From positions 1,178,001-1,242,000 of the forward strand of contig CAJPFK010000001.1 of the NCBI GenBank assembly GCA_905339275.1: DNA of 64,000 nucleotides, in the 5' to 3' direction. The first letter of the stretch is position 1; every line of letters begins with the position of its first letter. A model generated the notes under the pieces. The model ran no database searches. It was not told the origin of the DNA and was given only the letters and a program-made list of their open reading frames with translations. The translations under genes were made by a program, and so were the position numbers. Positions 53,444 through 62,355 of this stretch are shown here, piece by piece. This DNA comes from Methylophilaceae bacterium (GTDB lineage Bacteria; Pseudomonadota; Gammaproteobacteria; Burkholderiales; Methylophilaceae).

Positions 53444-54748
53444 TTAAGCGTTCCCCATCAATTCGTCGAATTTGACTTTCTTGTTGCTCACTTTAGCAGC
53501 ATCCAGAACCCATGCCACGACATTTTCTTCCGTCGCAAGCGCTGCCGGCTCATCCAGCCGCTTGGGATCGGCATAGTACCAGCGCACGACTTCTTCCGGC
53601 TGCTCAAAACTCTGACCAAACTGGTCGACCATGGCACGTATCTGCTCAGGCTTGGCCTGCAGTTCGTTCTTAATCACCACTTCAGACAAAATGAGGCGCA
53701 ATTTGGTAGCCCGCCTTGCCTGATCTTCGAACATGGTAGGCTCGAGGGTAACATTGCTGACATCGACACCGCGCTGCTGGAGGTTGTGTCTGGTCATTTC
53801 CATCTGGCGATTGATTTCAACATCGATCAATGCCTGCGGCAAATCAATTTCAACACTGCCCAGCAAGGCTTCGAATGCCTGCTCCTTGAGCCTGGCCTTG
53901 ACCCGCTTGTCAACTTCCTGCGTCAGGCTGACCTTGATTTCAGCGTACATCTTTTCAACGTCGCCATCCTCTACGCCAAGGCTGCGCGCGAAGTCGGCAT
54001 CGACTTCCGGCAACTTGGCCTGCTCGACACTATTGAACTTCACTTCATAAATGACAGTTTTTCCAGCCAACTGTTCCGGCTTATGTTCGGCCGGATAGGT
54101 AATCTCGAAAGTCTTGCTGCCGCCAGTCTTGCCGCCCAGCAGATTCTCGTCGAACTCGGGATAGCGGCCGCCTTCGCCGAGAACGAGGTCGACGCCTTGC
54201 TCGCCTGTGCTTTCAACCTGCTGGCCATCTATCGAAGCCGAGAGGGAAATATTGACCTTGTCGCCCTTTTTCGCTGCACGCTTGACCGGTTCGAATGTAG
54301 CGCGTTGCCTGAGCAGCACATCCACCGTTTTCTTGACATCGGCATCGCTCAATTCCAGCGTTGGGCGCTCGATCTTGGCTTTGCTCAAGTCGCCGATGAC
54401 GATCTCGGGAAAGACCTCGAAGGTAGCGGTGTATTCAAATTGTTCGACGGTTTCGCCGAACGGCTTGTGCTGGATATCGGGAAAACCGGCGACGCGCAGC
54501 TTGTTTTCCTCGACCGCATCCGAAAAGGTACGCTCAACGGTATTGGACAACACTTCGTCACGCACCTGTGCGCCGTATTGCTGCTGGACGATCTTCAGCG
54601 GCACCTTGCCCGGGCGGAACCCGGCAAGCTTGGCAGTGCGTGCTATGCGGTTAATCCGCTGATTAACCTCGTCGATGATTGGCTGCATCGGCACTACAAC
54701 GGTAATGCGGCGACCAAGATTGCTAGTAGTTTCAACTGTTGCTGACAT
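53444..54748 (-). CDS. tig: Trigger factor
   Basis: Ribosome-bound chaperone with a prolyl isomerase domain. The 434 residues include the ribosome-docking motif FRPGKVPLK, the FKBP-like domain (KKGDKVNISLSASIDG, GGRYPEFDENLLG), and the long helical C-terminal chaperone arms. Normal length. tRNA-Leu lies upstream in the same direction. Confidence 0.97.
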   Translation of the reverse strand: MSATVETTSNLGRRITVVVPMQPIIDEVNQRINRIARTAKLAGFRPGKVPLKIVQQQYGAQVRDEVLSNTVERTFSDAVEENKLRVAGFPDIQHKPFGETVEQFEYTATFEVFPEIVIGDLSKAKIERPTLELSDADVKKTVDVLLRQRATFEPVKRAAKKGDKVNISLSASIDGQQVESTGEQGVDLVLGEGGRYPEFDENLLGGKTGGSKTFEITYPAEHKPEQLAGKTVIYEVKFNSVEQAKLPEVDADFARSLGVEDGDVEKMYAEIKVSLTQEVDKRVKARLKEQAFEALLGSVEIDLPQALIDVEINRQMEMTRHNLQQRGVDVSNVTLEPTMFEDQARRATKLRLILSEVVIKNELQAKPEQIRAMVDQFGQSFEQPEEVVRWYYADPKRLDEPAALATEENVVAWVLDAAKVSNKKVKFDELMGNA

Positions 54749-54774
54749 GTACCGTATTCCTCAAATCGTATATT

Positions 54775-54859
54775 TGGTGCGAAAGGAGAGACTCGAACTC
54801 TCACGCCTTGCGGCGCTGGAACCTAAATCCAGTGCGTCTACCAATTCCGCCACTTTCGC
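54775..54859 (-). tRNA. tRNA-Leu (anticodon TAG)
   Basis: 85 nt with encoded CCA. The acceptor GCGAAAG/CTTTCGC, anticodon stem CTGGA/TCCAG around TTTAGGT, long variable arm GCCGCAAGGC and T arm GAGAG/CTCTC all form. It decodes CUA and likely other CUN codons. It is just upstream of tig, a frequent arrangement. Confidence 0.97.
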
Positions 54860-55052
54860 GATTCCATCTTGCATCGATGCAAGCTTCATTTTGAGCCTTG
54901 GCCCAACAAGGCGGCTATTGTAGCGCACTCTTCACTCAGCGGAAACCTCCCCGAATCTCCTGCGTCAAGAAACCTTGATTGACGTTAACCTGTAATAAGT
55001 AGCAAGATAGTAGCAGTACACAATGATTCCACTAGCGTTCAGAAAGAGCACC

Positions 55053-55301
55053 ATGCAAAATACAATTAACCATGAAGAAATCAATATGTTACGCTCAGAA
55101 GTAGAGTTACTGATGAAGGAGCGCCATGCCTTGCTCAAGGTGACGGGCGCAGCCGCGGGACTGATTGCCGAGCTGGACAGCCATGACTTGCCCCAACGCA
55201 CTGTTGAAGCAGCCGAGCTGCTGGCGACAAGTATCAACAACCTGACCGAAGAGTCGCTTCAGGATGCCTTGAATGCCGTTCAGGCAGCTATCGTCAATTA
55301 A
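55053..55301 (+). CDS. Small helical protein of unknown function, 82 residues
   Basis: Not recognised. ATG 55053 has AAAGAG upstream; an earlier ATG at 55023 is less likely. The product is one long charged helix (INMLRSEVELLMKERHALLKVTGAAAGLIAELD) and a second helix (RTVEAAELLATSINNL), coiled-coil-like, with no signal peptide. It stands between tRNA-Leu and the efflux operon with its own gaps, so it is probably a separate transcript. Confidence 0.6.
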   Translation: MQNTINHEEINMLRSEVELLMKERHALLKVTGAAAGLIAELDSHDLPQRTVEAAELLATSINNLTEESLQDALNAVQAAIVN

Positions 55302-55417
55302 GCTTCATTTAAGTTTCCATCGTTTAGAATAAAAATATCAGGCCATTCAATGGCCTCATGACTTGTGCATATTTTTCATGTACGAAGTCCGGCAAGTCTG
55401 GGGGAGGCTCGTCACCG

Positions 55418-56866
55418 TTGCAGCATCAAAACAAAAAATGCAGAAAACTTGTTCTGGCAACGGCCATGCTTGCCGCGCTGATTCCCGGTTGCGCCTATCA
55501 ATCCTATACAGCCAGACCCCTGGATATTCCTGCAATAAGCACTGAATTCAGGGCTAGAGACCCGCTCGGCGCAGATTTCCAGGCCTACCTGAGAAGCCAG
55601 GGCTATGAGGAAGCTCAATTGCCCCCCGGAAAATGGGGCCTGGCGGAATTGGTTTACAGTGCGCTGTATTTCCATTCCGACCTGGATGTGGCAAGAGCCA
55701 TGTGGCGGGCATCGCAGGCAGCCGAAGTCTCGGCCGGCCAGCGGGCCAACCCCGGGGTTTCCGGCGATCTGGAGCATCACAGTGACACTGCAAACGGCAT
55801 CTCCCCTTGGACGTTCGGGCTTGCCATAGACATTCCAATCGAAACAGGCGGAAAACGCCAGGCACGCATTGATCGTGCGGCCAGCCTTTCTGAAGCGGCT
55901 CGCATAGAGATTGCACAAACGGCCTGGAAGGTTCGCAGCCGCATGCAGGCCAGCTGGATCGACTATCACGCCGCGCTGGAACAAACCAGGCTGCTCGAGG
56001 AAGAGCTGGCTTTGCGTTCAGAAATCGCCTCCATGCTCGAAGCCAGGCTACATGCCGGCATGGCGTCCAGCCTGGAATCAACCAGCGCCAGGTTGCTGAT
56101 GCAGAAGACGCAGCAGCAACTGGATGCCGAAAAAGGACGCCTGATTGAGCTCAGAAGCAGGCTGGCGGGCAATGCGGGCTTATCCGTCGAGAAATTCAAC
56201 CAGCTCTCGCTGGCGGCCAGCGAGAGCGATGCAGCCTATGCGCAGAGTCATGCATTTCCGGTTGCACCCGATACAAACGCCGAGATGCAGGAGTCCGCGC
56301 TGCTCAACCGCCTGGATATTCGCGCAGCGCTGGCAAGATACGCCGCGGCCGAAGCCAGGCTGAGACTGGAAATCGCGCGACAGTACCCCGACATCGTGCT
56401 ATCTCCCGGCTATAGCTATGACCAAGGCGATAAAATCTGGTCGATAGGTTTTTCCACCCTGCTTTCATTGCTCAACAAAAACGAGGGCAACATTGCCGAA
56501 GCCGAAGCCCAACGCGAGCTCGAGGCTGCGAAATTCAGGGCTCTCCAGGCCGGCATCATTGGTGAACTGGAAAGCCACAAGGCCGCCTACTTCCAGGCAC
56601 TGGAAACGCTCAGCCGCGTGAAGCGCTTGCTGGATGCGCAAATCGAGCGCATGCAACTGACGCAATCCCGGTTCGACCAGGGCATTGCAGACAGGCTCGA
56701 ACTCACGACAGCGAAACTGGAAAGCATCCTCTTGCGGCAGAACCTCATCAATAGCGACATCAGGGTAAAAACCACCGCTCACGCCCTGGAAGAAACCATG
56801 CAGCACCCATTGGGAACCCCACCATCCATGCCAAGCGATCCTGGTCGCGGCGCAAGAACAGAGTGA
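55418..56866 (+). CDS. TolC-family outer-membrane efflux lipoprotein
   Basis: The outer-membrane channel of an RND tripartite pump. The 482 residues from TTG 55418 have a lipobox ALIPGCAYQSY (cysteine near residue 26), so it is lipid-anchored as in OprM/CusC. Two repeats of coiled-coil and barrel strands follow (EQTRLLEEELALRSEIASML; KVRSRMQASWIDY). GGGGGAGG stands 10 bases before the TTG. The frame is open to 55358, but that would put unrelated residues before the signal peptide. The adaptor follows after 21 bases. Confidence 0.88.
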   Translation: MQHQNKKCRKLVLATAMLAALIPGCAYQSYTARPLDIPAISTEFRARDPLGADFQAYLRSQGYEEAQLPPGKWGLAELVYSALYFHSDLDVARAMWRASQAAEVSAGQRANPGVSGDLEHHSDTANGISPWTFGLAIDIPIETGGKRQARIDRAASLSEAARIEIAQTAWKVRSRMQASWIDYHAALEQTRLLEEELALRSEIASMLEARLHAGMASSLESTSARLLMQKTQQQLDAEKGRLIELRSRLAGNAGLSVEKFNQLSLAASESDAAYAQSHAFPVAPDTNAEMQESALLNRLDIRAALARYAAAEARLRLEIARQYPDIVLSPGYSYDQGDKIWSIGFSTLLSLLNKNEGNIAEAEAQRELEAAKFRALQAGIIGELESHKAAYFQALETLSRVKRLLDAQIERMQLTQSRFDQGIADRLELTTAKLESILLRQNLINSDIRVKTTAHALEETMQHPLGTPPSMPSDPGRGARTE

Positions 56867-56887
56867 CACCATCAGCGAGCCGAAATC

Positions 56888-57955
56888 ATGAACCGTAAAA
56901 TAGCCATCATCGTCGCCTTACAGGCTTTTCTCATCGTCATGCTGTTCTGGGTGCTGGTGTTCTACGGCAAGGATGAATATGAATCCTATATGCAAGGCGA
57001 AAGCGAAGAGGAAATTGAAACGCCTAATCGCGTCACTACGGATAAGGGCATAACCATCGTCACGCTTCCACCCGAGGCACAACTGCAGAGCGGAATTCAG
57101 ACATCAAGGCTCGCCAGCAGCGATTACCGGAACGCGCTCAGCACCTATGGCACGGTCGTTAACATTGACAGCCTGATCGACCAAAGAAGCCGCTATCTGA
57201 CCGCAAAAGCCGAGGCCAGCATTGCCAGGGCCTCGCTGGCCAATACGCAACAGGAGTTCAACCGGCTTTCATTGCTCAACCAGGATAACCGCAACGTGTC
57301 GGATCGCGCCGTGGCAAATGCCGAAGCCCTGCTCAAGGCGGACGAGGCCAGGGTCAACGCTGCGGAAAATATTGCCCGGAATTTGCGCGACAGCATCCGC
57401 CAGCAATGGGGGGAAGTATTGGCGGCTGAGGCAACCCGGCAACCCGAAACCCAGGCATTCGCCCGCATCCTGCAATACCGGGACGTATTGATCCAGGCCA
57501 CGCTCCCTTTCGACAGCCCCACGCCCCAGGCCGGCAACAAGATCAGCGTCATCCCGGCGGGCGCCCGGGGACAGCCCATCCAGGCACAGTTCATCTCCGC
57601 ATCGCCTCAGATAGATGCCACCGTCCAGGGAAAGACCTATTACTACCTTGCGCCTGCCGAGGCCCTGAGAGTCGGCATGCGGGTCAGTATCAAAATGCCG
57701 GGGAATGAAAAGTCGGTTCAAGGAGTGGTTGTACCGAACAGCGCCGTTGTCTGGTACGGCGGCAAGGCCTGGGCCTATCGTAAGGAGGATGAGGAAAAGT
57801 TCGTGCGTCTGTCCGTAAGCACTGACAGGGAAACCGATGCCGGCTGGTTCAATAGTGCCGGCTTGAGCAACGGTGACGAAGTGGTGACAACAGGCGCCCA
57901 GTTGCTGCTCTCCGAAGAATTCAAATACCAGATTACTAATGAAAATGACGATTGA
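56888..57955 (+). CDS. RND efflux periplasmic adaptor (HlyD/CusB-like)
   Basis: Membrane-fusion protein of 355 residues that joins the inner pump to the outer channel. One N-terminal membrane anchor (IAIIVALQAFLIVMLFWVLVF) is followed by acidic residues (ESEEEIETP), a long helical hairpin (EASIARASLANTQQEFNRL), and a beta-barrel domain with VVVPNSAVVWYGGKAWAY. Its stop codon lies inside a strong hairpin (57943-57977). Specific substrates cannot be read. Confidence 0.87.
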   Translation: MNRKIAIIVALQAFLIVMLFWVLVFYGKDEYESYMQGESEEEIETPNRVTTDKGITIVTLPPEAQLQSGIQTSRLASSDYRNALSTYGTVVNIDSLIDQRSRYLTAKAEASIARASLANTQQEFNRLSLLNQDNRNVSDRAVANAEALLKADEARVNAAENIARNLRDSIRQQWGEVLAAEATRQPETQAFARILQYRDVLIQATLPFDSPTPQAGNKISVIPAGARGQPIQAQFISASPQIDATVQGKTYYYLAPAEALRVGMRVSIKMPGNEKSVQGVVVPNSAVVWYGGKAWAYRKEDEEKFVRLSVSTDRETDAGWFNSAGLSNGDEVVTTGAQLLLSEEFKYQITNENDD

Positions 57956-57977
57956 AATTTTATTTCAATCGTCATTT
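57943..57977. repeat. Fifteen-base-pair hairpin across the adaptor stop codon
   Basis: AAATGACGATTGAAA (57943-57957) pairs perfectly with TTTCAATCGTCATTT (57963-57977) around TTTTA. It covers the adaptor stop (TGA 57953-57955) and ends two bases before the ribosome site of the small ORF. There is no T run, so it may stabilise or pause the mRNA rather than end it. Confidence 0.7.
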
Positions 57978-57989
57978 CGGTGGAGACTC

Positions 57990-58118
57990 ATGCGTATAGC
58001 GCGTGATGTCGGAGCCAAAATGATACAAATACCCGATACGATCATCGTTTCAGTGAAGACTCATATGACAACGCCATGTGATACCGGCGCCAAGATAAAG
58101 GTTGGGCTTACATCATGA
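57990..58118 (+). CDS. Candidate small protein (42 residues) coupled to the RND pump
   Basis: A short ORF from ATG 57990 with GGTGGAG four bases upstream. It ends at TGA 58116-58118, overlapping the pump start ATG 58115 by four bases (ATGA), the usual coupling pattern. The product begins MRIARDVGAKMIQIP and ends PCDTGAKIKVGLTS, with a weak internal repeat (DVGAKMIQ/DTGAKIKV). Homologues are unknown to me. It could be a regulator of pump translation, a real small subunit, or a leader peptide. Confidence 0.45.
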   Translation: MRIARDVGAKMIQIPDTIIVSVKTHMTTPCDTGAKIKVGLTS

Positions 58119-61100
58119 TGTCCGCACTCGTCCGTTTTTCCATTCGCTTCAGTGGCGTCATCATTGCGCTTTCCAGCCTGGCAATCATTTATGGCATCTA
58201 CAGCCTGACGCGGAGCAATCTCGACGTTTTCCCTGAATTCGCCCCGACCCAGATCGTCATTCAGACCGAGTCCCCCGGCCTATCTGCCGAACTGGTCGAA
58301 TCACTGGTCACGCAACCGATTGAAAGCAGCATTTCGGGCACCATCGGGATCGAGTCGATGCGATCGCAATCCATTCCCGGCCTTTCCATCATCACCATCA
58401 TTTTCGATGAAGGAACCGATATCTACCGCAACCGGCAAGTCGTTGCCGAACGGCTGGCCACATTAAGCCAACGGTTGCCGCAAGGTATCGTCCCCAACAT
58501 TACGCCCCTCACATCATCGGCAAGCACTGTACTCGGATTCGGGCTGACCTCCGAGACGCTCTCCATGATGGAATTGCGCACCATTGCGGACTGGACTGTC
58601 GTACCGCACCTGATGGCGGTTCGTGGCGTCGCCGACGTCAATGTATTCGGCGGACAGGTACGCCAATTCCAGATTCAGGTCGAACCGGACAAGCTAATCC
58701 AATACGGCATCTCGCTGCAGCAGGTAAGAGAAGCCGCAGAAAAAGCCTCCGGCGTCAGAGGCGCCGGGTATATCGAAAACAGCAACCAGCGTATTGTCAT
58801 CAACAGCGAAGGCCAGGCCCTGACTCCCCAGCAACTGGGCCAGGCCACCCTGCTGCACCGCCACGGGCAGACCATCAGGCTGGCCGATATAGGCCAGGTC
58901 GTCGAAGGCGCTGCCCCCTCGATCAGCGCAGCGGCCATTAACGGAGTCACCGGCATTTATCTTTCGGTTCAAGGGCAGCTTGGCGCCAATACGCATGCAG
59001 TGACCAAGGAAATCGAAAAAGCCTTGCGTGAAATACGCCCGAGCCTGCAGGCGGAAGGCGTGGAACTGCACAAGGGCCTGTTCCGCCCCGCCAACTTCAT
59101 CGACACCGCGATTGAAGGGGTGCGTACCGATATCCTCATCGGCTCGGTGCTGGTCGTCACCATCCTGTTCCTGTTTTTGTTTAATGTCCGCACTGCGTTT
59201 ATCTCCGCAACAGCCATTCCGCTCTCATTGCTGACGGCAGTGATTGTGCTTTACCACTTCGGCATGGGGCTTAACATCATGGTGCTTGGCGGCCTCGCCA
59301 TTGCGCTGGGCGAGGTGGTCGATGACGCGATTATTGATGCGGAAAACATTTTCCGGCGGCTGCGCGAGAATCGGCTGCTGGCAAATCCGTTGCCGGCTTA
59401 CCGCATCGTCTATGACGCTTCGATGGAAGTACGGAAGTCCGTAGTCTACGCCACCTTCATCGTCGCCATGGTATTCCTGCCGCTGCTGACGCTGGGCGGT
59501 GTCGGCGGCAAACTTTTCGCGCCCCTGGGCATCGCATATATTGCGGCCATCCTGGCCTCGCTGGTTGTGGCGCTGACATTGACGCCTGCCCTTTGTTACC
59601 TCATGCTGGGCCATGCCAGGCTGGATGAAGAGGATTCGCCCATCATCCGCATCATCAAAAACGGCTATGTACAACTGCTGCGCAGGATTGAAACGCACTA
59701 CAAAGCCGTGATCGGCGTTTCATTCGTCCTCATCGGGCTGGGGCTGGGCGTCCTGCCCTTATTCAAGAACCAGTTCCTTCCCAGCTTGCATGAAGGCCAT
59801 TACATCATGCATATGACGTCGGTGCCCGGAACTTCGGAACAGGAATCGCTGCGCGCCGGCAAGAAAGTCTATGAGACATTAAAAGAGATCGAAGGCGTAA
59901 AATCCGTCGCACAATGGGTAGGACGCGCCCAGAATGGTGCGGATACCTTCGGTACCCACTATAGCGAATTCGAAATCGAGATCGGCATGCTCTCCGGTAA
60001 TGAGCAGCGCCGCATCCTGGAAGAAATCCGCGAGCGTCTCGGTGGCGGCTACGACGATGACGGTGACGATGACCATAGCGACGAGGCTCAAGCCGCAGGT
60101 GGGTTTATCGGTACCAACTTCGCCATCAACACTTTCCTGACGGAACGCATAGAGGAAACCATTTCCGGTTATGCAGCTTCAGTCGTTATCAATATTTACG
60201 GGCAGGACCTGGATGCGCTGGATCGCGATGCGCAAGCCATTGCCGGCATTCTCGCAGGCACGCAAGGCGGCACCGACGTCATGGTGCAGTCCCCGCCGGG
60301 CACGCCGCAACTGGTCATCAGGCTGCGCCCGGAAAGGCTCGCAATCTGGGGCCTGCAGCCGCTGGATGTGCTGGATACGATACGGGCGGCTTATGAAAGC
60401 GTGCCGGTCTCACAGGTCTACCAGGGTAATCGTGTGATTGGCGTAAGCGTGGTCCTGGCGCCAGGAGCAAGAGACAACATCACCCAGGTCGGCAAGCTAC
60501 CCATCATTAATGCCGAAGGCAAAGTCCTGCGTCTGGGCGATATCGCCGATATCACGCAGGAAAGCGGCCGCTCAAAGATACTGCATGCTGGCGCCAAGCG
60601 CATACAGACCGTCACCGCGAATGTCAGTGGCCGCGATGTCGAAAGATTCGTGGATGATGTCAGGAACCGGATCGCCAAGGAAGTGCAACTCGAACAAGGC
60701 AACTACCTGACGTTCACCGGACAGGCCGAAGAGCAGGCAGAAGCCCGGGAAGACCTGCTCGTGCACTCGCTGCTGGCAATCATGGGCATCTTCCTCATGC
60801 TCTACGTGGCTTTCGGCCGGCTGCGCAACCTGTGCCTGACCTTCGCCAACCTGCCTTTTGCACTCATCGGCGGCGTGCTGGCCGTGATGTTCAGCGGCGG
60901 CTGGATTTCTCTCGGCTCGCTGGTCGGCTTCGTTACCCTGTTCGGCATCACGCTGCGCAACTCCATCATGCTGGTATCGCACTTCCAGCATCTGGTCGAT
61001 GAGGAAGGCTGCGTATGGGGACTGGAGACCGCGATTCGCGGCGCTTCCGAACGCCTGCCATCCATACTGATGACAGCCCTGGTCACGGCGCTGGGGCTGT

Positions 61101-61261
61101 TGCCGCTCGCCGCCGGCAGCGGTCAGCCGGGGCGCGAAATCGAAGGCCCGATGGCGACCATCATTGTCGGAGGGCTGGTCACTTCAACGATACTCAATCT
61201 GCTGATTTTACCGACCATCATGCTGCACTTCGGCAAGTTTGAGAAACAGGGGCAAGTTTGA
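58115..61261 (+). CDS. RND efflux pump permease (CzcA/CusA-like group)
   Basis: A 1048-residue inner-membrane proton antiporter. It has two sets of transmembrane helices and two large periplasmic loops; the first helix IRFSGVIIALSSLAIIYGIYSLTRSNLDVFPEFAP and GLAIALGEVVDDAIIDAENI (proton relay, two Asp) are typical of the heavy-metal-type family. The second periplasmic loop has an unusual D/H-rich stretch, DDDGDDDHSDE (647-657). The stop lies in a 19-bp tandem duplication. Substrate is unproven; the loop hints at metal. Confidence 0.9.
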   Translation: MMSALVRFSIRFSGVIIALSSLAIIYGIYSLTRSNLDVFPEFAPTQIVIQTESPGLSAELVESLVTQPIESSISGTIGIESMRSQSIPGLSIITIIFDEGTDIYRNRQVVAERLATLSQRLPQGIVPNITPLTSSASTVLGFGLTSETLSMMELRTIADWTVVPHLMAVRGVADVNVFGGQVRQFQIQVEPDKLIQYGISLQQVREAAEKASGVRGAGYIENSNQRIVINSEGQALTPQQLGQATLLHRHGQTIRLADIGQVVEGAAPSISAAAINGVTGIYLSVQGQLGANTHAVTKEIEKALREIRPSLQAEGVELHKGLFRPANFIDTAIEGVRTDILIGSVLVVTILFLFLFNVRTAFISATAIPLSLLTAVIVLYHFGMGLNIMVLGGLAIALGEVVDDAIIDAENIFRRLRENRLLANPLPAYRIVYDASMEVRKSVVYATFIVAMVFLPLLTLGGVGGKLFAPLGIAYIAAILASLVVALTLTPALCYLMLGHARLDEEDSPIIRIIKNGYVQLLRRIETHYKAVIGVSFVLIGLGLGVLPLFKNQFLPSLHEGHYIMHMTSVPGTSEQESLRAGKKVYETLKEIEGVKSVAQWVGRAQNGADTFGTHYSEFEIEIGMLSGNEQRRILEEIRERLGGGYDDDGDDDHSDEAQAAGGFIGTNFAINTFLTERIEETISGYAASVVINIYGQDLDALDRDAQAIAGILAGTQGGTDVMVQSPPGTPQLVIRLRPERLAIWGLQPLDVLDTIRAAYESVPVSQVYQGNRVIGVSVVLAPGARDNITQVGKLPIINAEGKVLRLGDIADITQESGRSKILHAGAKRIQTVTANVSGRDVERFVDDVRNRIAKEVQLEQGNYLTFTGQAEEQAEAREDLLVHSLLAIMGIFLMLYVAFGRLRNLCLTFANLPFALIGGVLAVMFSGGWISLGSLVGFVTLFGITLRNSIMLVSHFQHLVDEEGCVWGLETAIRGASERLPSILMTALVTALGLLPLAAGSGQPGREIEGPMATIIVGGLVTSTILNLLILPTIMLHFGKFEKQGQV

Positions 61262-61269
61262 GAAACAGG
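61232..61269 (+). repeat. 19-bp perfect tandem duplication at the pump gene end
   Basis: GGCAAGTTTGAGAAACAGG occurs twice head to tail (61232-61250 and 61251-61269). Because 19 is not a multiple of three, the second copy shifts the frame and supplies the TGA stop at 61259-61261. Confidence 0.9.
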
Positions 61270-61294
61270 AAAACCGATACCCGGTTTTTCCTGT
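61265..61294. terminator. Hairpin between the RND pump and the PCD-like gene
   Basis: ACAGGAAAACCG (61265-61276) pairs with CGGTTTTTCCTGT (61282-61294), with one extra T. It lies between convergent genes. T-rich runs are inside the arms only, so it is a moderate bidirectional terminator. Confidence 0.55.
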
Positions 61295-61309
61295 ATTCAG
61301 CCAGGAAAA

Positions 61310-61693
61310 TCAATCATCGTACTTGATGTATTTGAAGCGCTGGTCCTCATTCGGCGTCCCCTCAAGCGCGCCGCCCGTTTTTGCAGGTTGCCACTGGATC
61401 ACTTCCTCGATTTTCCTCGCCAGTTCAAAGTCCTTGTCCGTGATGCCTTTCGCACTGTGCGTGCATAGCTTGACGATGACGAAGGCATAGGAAACGGTCA
61501 GGTCGGGATGATGCCAGGCCGCCTCTGCCAGGTGGCCGACGGTATTGACCACCATCAGGGTGCCCTTCCAGCTGCCCGTTTTGTATTTACGGCGGATCCA
61601 GCCATCCTCCAGGTACCAGTGCGGCAATTCGGCCGCCAGCCTGGCATTGATCTCGGTCTCACTGTAAGCGTGCTCTTTAGCCAATTCCGTCAT
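61310..61693 (-). CDS. Pterin-4a-carbinolamine dehydratase-like protein (H4MPT cluster type)
   Basis: A 127-residue protein of the PCD/DCoH fold: AEAAWHHPDLTVSYAFVIVKLCTHSAKGITDKDFELA holds the conserved HHP and later His. In methylotrophs such genes lie in the tetrahydromethanopterin clusters, with a role in pterin metabolism that is not proven. ATG 61693 is preferred over a longer frame that overlaps the kinase gene. It is the last of four leftward genes with small gaps. Confidence 0.8.
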   Translation of the reverse strand: MTELAKEHAYSETEINARLAAELPHWYLEDGWIRRKYKTGSWKGTLMVVNTVGHLAEAAWHHPDLTVSYAFVIVKLCTHSAKGITDKDFELARKIEEVIQWQPAKTGGALEGTPNEDQRFKYIKYDD

Positions 61694-61704
61694 GATCTGT
61701 CTCC

Positions 61705-62331
61705 TCAGTTCCAGGAGCAGCGCACCGGCAACCCGATGTTGAACAACTGCTCTTGCGATAATCCATCGTTGAACACACTGCAATCCTGCTTGCCCATGAC
61801 CCAGGTATTGAAATTCTGGCCGACGATGTAATCCCCGAAATGCTCATCGACATAGCCGTCCTTGGTGAGCCTTTCCAGTGATATCTGATCCATCACGGGA
61901 CGATGCGATTTGACCAGGACCAGATGGTCTGCATTCAGCCTGTTCGCCAGCCATGCGGCAAGGCTGTCGGAAGTGGTTTCCCAGGTAGTGGGGATACGCT
62001 CTTCCGCAATCACCATGCTGCTCGGCAGCCAGACTATCGCACGATGCTGCCAGCCGCGTTCGGCAATCTCAAGCTCGCTCGACGCCGTCACCAATTCGGG
62101 ATTCAGCCCTGCCAGCAGGATGCCATACTGATCCATCGCCATGACCGCCATCTTGTGAGCAACCAGGTCACTGATACCACTCATCATCTGGGACTCACGC
62201 ACGGCATCCGCCAGTATGCCCCCGCCCGGCACGATGACGATCTTGCCGTCACCGTGACGCGCAATCACGTCCAGCCAGCCATTCAATTCAGGCGACCCCA
62301 AAAGACTGCCCCCCAGTTTAATCACCCACAT
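61705..62331 (-). CDS. Amino-acid-kinase family protein, MfnE-like (methanofuran/H4MPT-associated)
   Basis: A 208-residue kinase of the aspartate/UMP-kinase fold. MWVIKLGGSLLGSPEL carries the phosphate-binding Lys and GG, then VIVPGGGILADAVRE and LVKSHRPV. Archaeal MfnE phosphorylates an aminomethylfuran precursor of methanofuran, and similar genes occur in methylotroph C1 clusters. The window does not show whether the product serves methanofuran or another step. Confidence 0.82.
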   Translation of the reverse strand: MWVIKLGGSLLGSPELNGWLDVIARHGDGKIVIVPGGGILADAVRESQMMSGISDLVAHKMAVMAMDQYGILLAGLNPELVTASSELEIAERGWQHRAIVWLPSSMVIAEERIPTTWETTSDSLAAWLANRLNADHLVLVKSHRPVMDQISLERLTKDGYVDEHFGDYIVGQNFNTWVMGKQDCSVFNDGLSQEQLFNIGLPVRCSWN

Positions 62332-62355
62332 AGTCCACTCTCTTCGTTGAGATTC

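Noticed and set aside
53165-54745. Rightward ORF of 526 residues over clpP and tig
   Set aside because: Antisense shadow of clpP and tig; long only because of codon bias in the real genes.
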